Assembly: GCA_020852155.1 (NCBI GenBank)
Contig: JADZBJ010000057.1
Location: 1 to 12,506, forward strand
From: Saprospiraceae bacterium
Lineage (GTDB): Bacteria > Bacteroidota > Bacteroidia > Chitinophagales > Saprospiraceae
Direction: 5' to 3'
Length of the DNA: 12,506 nt
Shown piece by piece: positions 1 to 6,508 of the stretch. The notes beneath the pieces are model-generated. The model was not told the origin of the DNA, did no database searches, and saw nothing but the letters and a program-made list of their open reading frames with translations. Position 1 is the stretch's first letter. The number at the start of each line of letters is the position of its first letter. Made by a program: the position numbers and the translations under genes.

Positions 1-26
1 AGGGAAAATTTGATTTTGATCAAGGC

Positions 27-66
27 AAAATTTGCAGCCTTAGCCGGGTTCTAAGGCGAAAATTTT
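27..66 (-). terminator. Imperfect hairpin downstream of HIT gene
   Basis: A perfect 7-bp stem (37-43 with 51-57, loop 44-50) is flanked by a second 7-bp complementary pair (27-33 with 60-66), giving a two-tier imperfect hairpin about 60 bases past the HIT stop codon. On the minus strand it is followed only by a mixed A/T stretch, not a clean U-run. It could end the greA-HIT transcript or simply be a 3' stabilising structure. Nothing else is visible in 1-126. Confidence 0.35.
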
Positions 67-126
67 AACGCCGAGCAGAATTAAATTTTTCGAGAGCAGG
101 CCAAAATCCAATTCCCGAACACACTC

Positions 127-522
127 TTATAATTTGGCTCGAATAGCCGCGGCCAGTTCAGCCATTTCTTCCTGGCTGATTTGCACCTTTGCTGAGCCGG
201 TAAATTTCATGTCTTCCATCGAATTTAATGGAATCAGGTGAATGTGCGTGTGCGGTACTTCCAGACCAATTACGGCAATACCGATACGCTGACATGGCAC
301 TACGGACTCGACTGCTTTGCCGACTTTTTTAGCAAAAACCATCAATCCGGCGAGCAAGTCGTCATTCAGATCAAAAATGTAGTCCACTTCTTGTTTGGGA
401 ATACAAAGCGTATGTCCTTTTGCCTGAGGCCGGACATCCAGAAACGCCAGGTAGTCGTCGGTTTCAGCAATTTTATGGCAAGGAATTTCGCCATTGATGA
501 TTCGAGTGAATATGGAAGCCAT
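127..522 (-). CDS. HIT family protein (histidine triad nucleotide hydrolase)
   Basis: A 131-residue protein of the histidine triad superfamily, cytosolic enzymes that hydrolyse or transfer nucleotidyl groups (Hint/HinT-type phosphoramidases and relatives). The triad HTHIHL is at residues 91-96, with His91, His93 and His95; by family knowledge a histidine of this motif forms the nucleotidyl intermediate. The N-terminus (SIFTRIINGEIPCHKI) and the RPQAKGHTL segment near residues 31-39 are typical of bacterial HIT proteins, and the length is normal for the single-domain form. The stop is TAA. The ATG lies 8 bases after the greA stop, so the two are very likely co-transcribed. The physiological substrate cannot be read from sequence. 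Confidence 0.93.
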   Translation of the reverse strand: MASIFTRIINGEIPCHKIAETDDYLAFLDVRPQAKGHTLCIPKQEVDYIFDLNDDLLAGLMVFAKKVGKAVESVVPCQRIGIAVIGLEVPHTHIHLIPLNSMEDMKFTGSAKVQISQEEMAELAAAIRAKL

Positions 523-530
523 GATAAAAA

Positions 531-1004
531 TCAGATACTGATGTTGACAATTTCAAACTCCATGATACCGCCGGGTGTATTGACTTTAGCAATATCGCCG
601 ATTACTTTTCCCAGCAGACCGTTGCCGATAGGGGAGGTGATGGAAATTTTGGAGAGTTTGGCGTCTGCTTCAGTTTCGGAGACGATTTTATAAGTCATCT
701 CTTTACCTGTTTTCAGGTTTTTGATGGTTACGTTAGTGAGGATCGCTACTTTAGAAGCATCCAGCATGCTCTCATCAATGATGCGGGCATTGGCCATGAT
801 GGTTTCCATTTCACTGATTTTTAATTCCAGCAATCCCTGTGCTTCGCGGGCTGCATCGTATTCAGCATTTTCGGAAAGGTCGCCTTGTGACCGCGCTTCT
901 GCAATAGCGCGCGCTGCTTCTGCACGTCCTGTTGTTTTTAACTCCTCCAGTTCATGCTTCAGTTTTTCATAACCCTCGTTCGTCAGATAATTGTATTGTG
1001 CCAT
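531..1004 (-). CDS. greA: Transcription elongation factor GreA
   Basis: GreA binds the RNA polymerase secondary channel and stimulates cleavage of backtracked RNA. The product is 157 residues, close to the 158 of E. coli GreA. The N-terminal coiled-coil hairpin spans about residues 8-75. Its tip carries the family signature GDLSENAEYDAAREAQG (41-57), with Asp42 and Glu45 matching the catalytic acidic pair. The C-terminal FKBP-like domain has SPIGNGLLGK (124-133). I start at the ATG at 1002-1004 because MAQYNYLTNEGYEKL is the standard GreA N-terminus. The frame stays open to a TTG at 1092-1094, but that TTG overlaps the predicted promoter box and would translate a terminator hairpin. It is followed directly by the HIT gene. 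The stop is TGA. Confidence 0.97.
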   Translation of the reverse strand: MAQYNYLTNEGYEKLKHELEELKTTGRAEAARAIAEARSQGDLSENAEYDAAREAQGLLELKISEMETIMANARIIDESMLDASKVAILTNVTIKNLKTGKEMTYKIVSETEADAKLSKISITSPIGNGLLGKVIGDIAKVNTPGGIMEFEIVNISI

Positions 1005-1032
1005 TTTTATTGATAATGGATTTGAAAGGCAG

Positions 1033-1077
1033 AAAAAAACAGAAACGCTTTTGACCGGGTGATCAAAAACGTTTCTG
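1033..1077 (-). terminator. Strong intrinsic terminator in greA leader
   Basis: Positions 1040-1054 pair with 1063-1077 in a 15-bp stem with an 8-base loop. On the minus strand the single non-Watson-Crick pair is a G-U wobble, whereas on the plus strand it would be a C-A mismatch, so the minus-strand RNA is the one that folds. Seven U residues (complement of 1033-1039) follow the stem directly. This is a textbook Rho-independent terminator. It lies 60 bases past the PorV-like stop and 28 bases before the greA ATG, so it can both end the upstream operon and attenuate greA. Confidence 0.88.
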
Positions 1078-1091
1078 CTGTAAAAGTTGCG

Positions 1092-1122
1092 CAAAGATAC
1101 GGCGAATTGTTATAAGCAACAA
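1092..1122 (-). promoter_or_regulatory. Bacteroidetes-type promoter for greA
   Basis: The complement of 1092-1099 reads TATCTTTG, an exact match to the Bacteroidetes -7 consensus TAnnTTTG. TTG triplets at complement 1117-1119 and 1120-1122 are 17 and 20 bases upstream, in the range for the -33 element. Transcription would start at about 1084-1088, just before the terminator hairpin, leaving a leader of about 80 bases. The start site is inferred, not seen. Confidence 0.65.
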
Positions 1123-1137
1123 TAGCCGGAATTTTTT

Positions 1138-2187
1138 TTACATATCCAGACGCACGCCCAGGTTGTGAATGCCCTGATAAACATTTGTCTGACGGTATGC
1201 ATAATCCAGCGACAGGCGGTTGTTGGTGCCTTTACGCAGCGGGAGGCTGGCAGAGAAACCGGCAGAGATACCGCTATCGAGTGTGGCTTCTGTGCTGCCT
1301 GGCTGAGCGTCGAACTCGACTTTGTAACCGAGGCGAAGTGCGAAAGTCTTGTTCATGCCGTATTCAGCGCCGACGCCTACCTGGTCGCGCGAGAACGCGT
1401 TAGAGGTAAAGTTGCCCAAAACGGTTACACGATTGGTTCTGTCCAGCAGGAAGTCATATGAAGCACCGATATTCAACTGAGATGGCAGTTCGTAAGAAGC
1501 GCCACGCTCATAGTAGGTGTTTGGGTATACAAATGTTGGACCCGGGTTAGGCAATGCTTTAGACAAACCTTCGCCGCGGTAAACCATGCGTGAACCTACA
1601 TTACGGAGCGAAACGCCGAATTTGAAATTATCCTTTTCACCGGTAACGTATTGTACGCCTGCATCCAGTGCAAACGCGCGTGCGCCAACGTTAGAGATGG
1701 ATTCATTGACAAATTTGGCAGTAGCGCCAACCGAAACCTTGTTGCTGAATACGTGAGCGTAAGAAACACCCAGGTTGAAGTAAGAAGGGCTAAAAGTAGC
1801 GCCAGTGCCTTCGGGTGTGTCTTCTGTCGTTGTAATGAAATCACCGAGGTCAAAAGATACCAGGCTGATACCAAAAGCGCCTGACCCCATACGCTGGGCA
1901 TAACTCAGGGCATTGAGGCTCAGGTCTGCACCTTCCAGGTAGCGCGTGTGTCCGACAGACAATTGCATACGGTCAATACGCGCCAAACCCGCCACATTCA
2001 TGTACATGGCGTCTGTACCCGTCACCATGGATGTATTCAGGCTGTGCAAACCTGCACTGCGCGCCCACGGGTTAATGAGCAGTTGGTTTGCTCCTGCTTC
2101 ACCCTGACGGTCGGGGTTGCCAGCTTCAACAGACTGGAATGCCAAAACCGAACAGATGGCCAGCAGAAGTGTATATTTATTGTTCAT
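1138..2187 (-). CDS. PorV/PorQ family outer-membrane beta-barrel protein
   Basis: A 349-residue exported protein. The N-terminal signal peptide has a hydrophobic core at about residues 5-19 and probable cleavage near EAG at 21-23. The segment AGANQLLINPWARSAG (31-46) followed by NVAGLA (64-69) matches the start of the FadL-like PorV/PorQ family, where an NPAGLA-like element is usual. The rest is alternating amphipathic strands with glycine turns, as in an outer-membrane barrel. True PorV is the T9SS shuttle or attachment component; this copy follows a giant protein with a T9SS-like C-terminal domain, so it may serve that protein, but it could be a generic family member. It does not end in the aromatic residue common in barrels (it ends LDM). 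The stop is TAA. Confidence 0.82.
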   Translation of the reverse strand: MNNKYTLLLAICSVLAFQSVEAGNPDRQGEAGANQLLINPWARSAGLHSLNTSMVTGTDAMYMNVAGLARIDRMQLSVGHTRYLEGADLSLNALSYAQRMGSGAFGISLVSFDLGDFITTTEDTPEGTGATFSPSYFNLGVSYAHVFSNKVSVGATAKFVNESISNVGARAFALDAGVQYVTGEKDNFKFGVSLRNVGSRMVYRGEGLSKALPNPGPTFVYPNTYYERGASYELPSQLNIGASYDFLLDRTNRVTVLGNFTSNAFSRDQVGVGAEYGMNKTFALRLGYKVEFDAQPGSTEATLDSGISAGFSASLPLRKGTNNRLSLDYAYRQTNVYQGIHNLGVRLDM

Positions 2188-2221
2188 AAATTGAGTGTTA
2201 AGTCAAAAATGGAGAATAAAG

Positions 2222-2265
2222 GGAGGCATCGGTTAAATGCAGGTTTACACTTAACCGACACCTCC
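2222..2265 (-). terminator. Hairpin with G-U pairs between giant gene and PorV-like gene
   Basis: Positions 2222-2236 pair with 2251-2265 around a 14-base loop. On the minus strand all 15 positions pair, two as G-U wobbles; on the plus strand those two are C-A mismatches, so the structure belongs to the minus-strand transcript. It begins 15 bases after the giant gene's stop and is followed by a U-rich but interrupted tract. It may be a leaky terminator or an mRNA-stabilising or processing element that sets different levels of the two genes. Confidence 0.55.
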
Positions 2266-2280
2266 TTGAAATTCGGGTCG

Positions 2281-5200
2281 TTACAATCCTGTCGGGTCAA
2301 ACTGTCGGGCGACGCCAAACCATTTTATGGTTCGTTCACCTAACGGCGATTGGACATTGATCAGGTAAACACCACTGGCTACAGGAATGGCTTTTGAGTT
2401 TTTCAAATCCCATTCAATAGCCGGAGATATCTGATTGTAGTACTGATACTTCTCGTTGCGGGTGTACTGACGGATAAACTTGCCATCCAGCGAGTAGATC
2501 GTAACTGTACATTCTCCTGGCAGGTTAGTGATTTTAACTGTATTGGAGAATGAGCTGGTTTCGTAGTCAGAGAAGCCATAATATGGATTCGGTACTACTT
2601 TAACTGAATCCAGTGCATTTTCCTTTTCAGCAGAAGTCAAATCGGTAACAGCCTGACGTCCGGTAATATTGAAGCGATAACGAGGGTTAGAACGCTTGTT
2701 TGGACCAGCCTGCTCATCGTACCATGTCTGGAATTTGTTATTTACACGCAGTTTGATCGTTGCATCGTTTGGAATCAAGCCTTCGCGGAGCGACTTCATC
2801 TGATAGCCAGGTGCTGTTGCCAGCATACCGGCCCAGGCGATGTTTTTGATCTGCGACGCCTTGAATGCAGGCGGGTTGGCCGCGAATTCAGGCGTAAAAC
2901 GACGACGAATAGCCTCACAACCATCATAAGGAGTGCTCATAACGTATACCATGTGTTGACCACCCAGTACATAGTTATAGTACTCTGCTGTTCCACCAAA
3001 GTTTGGCAGGAACGGTTCGATGCGATTGTCAAAGAACAGGTTGTTCGGGTTGAACAACATGTCGTTACCAGGAGCATTGAACTCTGGGAACAGGTTCGAT
3101 TTGTAGCAAGAGTTTTCGCCAAAGAAAATGTTCAGGCGTGCACCTGTTTCTACATCAATCGCATAACCCGGGAACCAGCCTGTACCATACATAGGTTGAC
3201 CCTGATAAGCAGCAGGGATACCGGTAACTGAAGGGTTGATAGCGCCATCAGGATCAGGACGGCCATCGCCATCAGCATCTGTTTTGCCTACGGACAATGC
3301 AAAACGCGTGTCGAACATGGCGCGAACCTTACCTGTCGGGCTTTCCGGAGACAGTGCAGAGCCATCAGGCAGTGTGCCTTTCGGGAAGATAGCGTTGGTG
3401 TAGTAAGCGTTGGCTGTTTCCACAACGATACAACGGCTCCAGAGTGATGTGTCGCTCGTGAGCACGATATCCACGTTTGGCAATTTGCCTAACAGGGTAC
3501 GACGAGATGCTTCGTTACCCAGTGCTACACCGTTTGTTGCGTTCATCCAGCCCGGTGTAATCATACGCGTGGTCGGATCCGTCAATTCATTGGCGGCCTC
3601 TTTGGTGCGCCAGTCAGCCAGTGCATAAGGTACAAACCAGCCGTCGCCCATGGTGCTCAGGTTAGAGCGTGGGTCGAGATATGCATCTTCTTCCACGGCG
3701 CTACCGGTCTTAACAAAGTTGAATGGGTACTCACCATCAGGGAGGCCCACCAGCCATGCACGGTCAGGGTCGCTGTAAGCAACTTCAGCGCCAATGGCGC
3801 CATTACCTTTTTGCAATTGTCCGGGCTCTTCAGGTTGTGCAACCTGAACCGAGAATCCGTAGTCTGCAATAACCTGTTCATTGATCGCCGCAATGGTTTT
3901 GGCAGAAGCAATGATAGTACCATTCGGCAATGCAAGTTCCCAGCGGGCTGTATCGCGCAACACATTGTCACTGTTGTTGTCATCCACAAAACGGAGCTCA
4001 TAAGAGCCGTCTTTGACCTCAAACGGATTAAATATGGTGACGGTAAATGGCCCTTTGCCTTCTTTATAGACAATAGCAGTATCGCCTTCAACCACCGGAT
4101 TACCTTTAATCAACGCGTTACGGCTTTCATCGGTAATATCCAGGAAGTTACCCTGGTTACCAACGCCTTGCAAACGTGTGATTTGAGGACCGTCGCCGTA
4201 AGATGCTTTCAATGAAACATCTACAACCGGGCGTGGGATAACCGTGAAAGTAGTGATCGCACCTTCGCCATATCCTGCCTTACGACCTACGAGATACGGG
4301 TTAGGTTGTCCTGATTCAACGGTACTGTCAGAGGCCGGTTTGAAATCTGAATAGTTGTTGAATGCATAAGCGATGGCCACATAGTAGTACTTCTTGTGGT
4401 TGATCAGTTTCTTGTCATTCGCAGTCGAGAACAGGTCTTCTGTAAGACTGAAAGTACGGCGAACACCCTGGTTTACTTCATTTGTTTTCAATACCGGAAC
4501 CGGATATGGCTCGTTGCTGAACGGCTGCTCAACATCTTCCCAGTTATACAGTTTGGTCACGTTGTTTTTCAAGTCAACCTGAGCCACCAGACGGCTTTTA
4601 TCCGTGTTGGTTTCGAAGTCTTTGGCAGAAACGTTCGGGTCAATCAGTTGGTAGATTTTGTAACCTTCGAAACGGTATTTTTTTGCATCAATTGAAATGT
4701 CTTCAGGAGCGAAGATGTCATTTTCCTGATATGACTCATTCCAGTTGTTAGTGCCGGTTGAATCCGGATAACCCAATACAGCTACGACTTCGCGATTCAG
4801 TTCAATCCAGTTGACGAAAGGAGCGTCAGGGCCGTCCAGCAAGTCAAAGCAGTTATCGAACAGACCTTGAGCCAATTCGTCAGCACGGAAAATAGCCTCT
4901 ACGTCGGGGCATGGGTGCGGAATATCCGGTACCCAAGGCACACCGATGATGAGTTCGTTTACAGCACCGGGGTTCAGGCGGAATGGACCAGATGCCTGGA
5001 GTGTACGACGGTCGGCATAAGGCGGGTTAACCTGGCACATAGACCAGCCGTTTTCGTCGCCTGGCTGGTCAGGGAACACATATTTGGTCGGTGTTGAGCC
5101 ACCGCGACCGCTGCCGCCTTCTGTTACGGCTTCACCGTCGCGCCACAGACCTTTCAACAGGTTGTAGTATTCATCGTCACCGCCCGGGTCTTCTGTGCCC

Positions 5201-6372
5201 GGAGGTGCGTTGGTACCGTTGTGGTAAGTGAAGGATGACATACCGATTTCCACTTCATCCAAAACCTCAGTACCAGTGCTGTCCAGAATCTGGCGCAATG
5301 GGCCACGGAAGTAGTCAATACCCAGAATAGGAACTTTTGCGCCATAAGTTGTTACACCCTGGTCGCAAGAAGCGCCTGGCTGACCGTCAACGGCATCCTG
5401 GTTGTACACAAACATCAGGTCACGAGTTGTATCGCAACCGATATAGTCATCAAGATAGCAGCCGAGGTCCGGGTCGGCCCACATAGCGAAGTAGGTTGAG
5501 TCAATGTATTCCGTTGCGCGGTTAATCAGTTTGTAGCGCTGGAAAGTCATGTCGTTCAATTCGTCATTGGTTACATAACCGAACGCCTGAACCTGAATTT
5601 CCATCTGGATTGCGTCGCCTTTGGTATTGGCGTGCGAAGCGCCACCTCCCTGGTCGTTATAGATCCAGAAGATCATTTCGTCAGGGTACTGGTTCAGTGG
5701 GCAGTGGCGAATGTCAATAGACGGATAGTCGCCTTTGAGCGGGTCAAAAAGACAGTCGTTGTCATTGTCATAAAAGCTGGCAAGACCTTGTTTGGTGAAA
5801 GGCAGGTCAAAACCCCAAACGTCAACGAAGTAAGGGTTGCCTTTTGCGGGCCAGCCACGAATGTTACGTGGTAGTTCTGCAACAGTTTTTGCGCGAAGAG
5901 ACTGACGAATTTCGTCGCCTGTTACGCGGAAGTGGCGGTCCCACTGGTCGCATTGAGCGCGGTCAGTTGTACCGTCTTCGCGAAGCGGGCCAGTCCAGCA
6001 GTCATTCAGACCGTCGTTACGATAGTTCTGGCAAGCCAGTTTCAAACTACCGCCCGGGTCACGTCCGCCCAGCCATACAGCGCCGGCAAACAGGGCCGAA
6101 ACCTCGCGTTGACCAGTAGCCGGGTCAACTTTAGGGACAATGTATTTACCGTCGTTCAAGTCCCACCAAATGTCGCCACCAGCCAGAAGGCGAGCGCGCA
6201 CGTTATTGATGGACTGGTCAATTTGCGCCAGCGAGTTGGCGCAAACATCACGGTACTGCACCGGTTTCACGGTGTATTTTTTGCCTATTTCGCGTTCGGG
6301 CAAGTGGGCAGACGCAGTGCCACCCAGCACGAACAACAAGGCAAAAGCCATGATAAATTGTATATAACGCAT
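2281..6372 (-). CDS. Giant exported surface protein with T9SS-like C-terminal domain
   Basis: A 1363-residue protein of unknown specific function. The signal peptide MRYIQFIMAFALLFVLGG ends near TASA|H (residues 19-23). The N-terminal half is cysteine-rich (12 of 16 cysteines within about 510 residues) and has an acidic, possibly Ca-binding stretch DNDNDCLFD near 198. A region at about 560-675 (FEGYKIYQ ... KKYYYVAIAYA) resembles fibronectin-III-like folds. A TSP3-like DADGDGRPDPDG lies near 1030. The last ~110 residues (VVPNPYYGF, VTIYSLDGK, ASGVYLINV) resemble a type A T9SS sorting domain, followed by a tail with KWFG. I start at the ATG at 6370-6372 because it gives a normal signal peptide; the frame is open upstream to 6474. 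The neighbours suggest surface export and partnership with the receptor and PorV-like protein, which is inference. Confidence 0.85.
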   Translation of the reverse strand: MRYIQFIMAFALLFVLGGTASAHLPEREIGKKYTVKPVQYRDVCANSLAQIDQSINNVRARLLAGGDIWWDLNDGKYIVPKVDPATGQREVSALFAGAVWLGGRDPGGSLKLACQNYRNDGLNDCWTGPLREDGTTDRAQCDQWDRHFRVTGDEIRQSLRAKTVAELPRNIRGWPAKGNPYFVDVWGFDLPFTKQGLASFYDNDNDCLFDPLKGDYPSIDIRHCPLNQYPDEMIFWIYNDQGGGASHANTKGDAIQMEIQVQAFGYVTNDELNDMTFQRYKLINRATEYIDSTYFAMWADPDLGCYLDDYIGCDTTRDLMFVYNQDAVDGQPGASCDQGVTTYGAKVPILGIDYFRGPLRQILDSTGTEVLDEVEIGMSSFTYHNGTNAPPGTEDPGGDDEYYNLLKGLWRDGEAVTEGGSGRGGSTPTKYVFPDQPGDENGWSMCQVNPPYADRRTLQASGPFRLNPGAVNELIIGVPWVPDIPHPCPDVEAIFRADELAQGLFDNCFDLLDGPDAPFVNWIELNREVVAVLGYPDSTGTNNWNESYQENDIFAPEDISIDAKKYRFEGYKIYQLIDPNVSAKDFETNTDKSRLVAQVDLKNNVTKLYNWEDVEQPFSNEPYPVPVLKTNEVNQGVRRTFSLTEDLFSTANDKKLINHKKYYYVAIAYAFNNYSDFKPASDSTVESGQPNPYLVGRKAGYGEGAITTFTVIPRPVVDVSLKASYGDGPQITRLQGVGNQGNFLDITDESRNALIKGNPVVEGDTAIVYKEGKGPFTVTIFNPFEVKDGSYELRFVDDNNSDNVLRDTARWELALPNGTIIASAKTIAAINEQVIADYGFSVQVAQPEEPGQLQKGNGAIGAEVAYSDPDRAWLVGLPDGEYPFNFVKTGSAVEEDAYLDPRSNLSTMGDGWFVPYALADWRTKEAANELTDPTTRMITPGWMNATNGVALGNEASRRTLLGKLPNVDIVLTSDTSLWSRCIVVETANAYYTNAIFPKGTLPDGSALSPESPTGKVRAMFDTRFALSVGKTDADGDGRPDPDGAINPSVTGIPAAYQGQPMYGTGWFPGYAIDVETGARLNIFFGENSCYKSNLFPEFNAPGNDMLFNPNNLFFDNRIEPFLPNFGGTAEYYNYVLGGQHMVYVMSTPYDGCEAIRRRFTPEFAANPPAFKASQIKNIAWAGMLATAPGYQMKSLREGLIPNDATIKLRVNNKFQTWYDEQAGPNKRSNPRYRFNITGRQAVTDLTSAEKENALDSVKVVPNPYYGFSDYETSSFSNTVKITNLPGECTVTIYSLDGKFIRQYTRNEKYQYYNQISPAIEWDLKNSKAIPVASGVYLINVQSPLGERTIKWFGVARQFDPTGL

Positions 6373-6390
6373 GGTTGATAATGTTTTTTT

Positions 6391-6459
6391 GTAAAAATCA
6401 GGCACAGATTTCAGGCGAAAAGTGCGGTGATCAATCCTGAAAACCGGCCTGATTTTTAC
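6391..6459 (-). promoter_or_regulatory. Nested long hairpin in leader of giant gene
   Basis: A perfect 13-bp outer stem (6391-6403 with 6447-6459) encloses a perfect 7-bp inner stem (6409-6415 with 6436-6442) separated by a small asymmetric internal loop, with a 20-base apical loop. In the minus-strand RNA it ends 18 bases before the giant gene's ATG and is followed by seven A residues, so it is not an intrinsic terminator of that transcript. A role in mRNA stability, processing between receptor and giant gene, or translation control is inference. Confidence 0.6.
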
Positions 6460-6508
6460 GAGTTTTATGAGCAAAAAGCAAAGAGTGCAAATTGTTCAGT
6501 CAGGAATA

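Noticed and set aside
238..693. Plus-strand frame across the HIT and greA genes.
   Set aside because: It runs through two well-identified minus-strand genes and their junction, and no known protein is recognisable.
1005..1094. N-terminal extension of GreA by 30 codons.
   Set aside because: It would start at a TTG inside the predicted -7 box and translate a terminator hairpin. The downstream ATG gives the standard GreA N-terminus and length.
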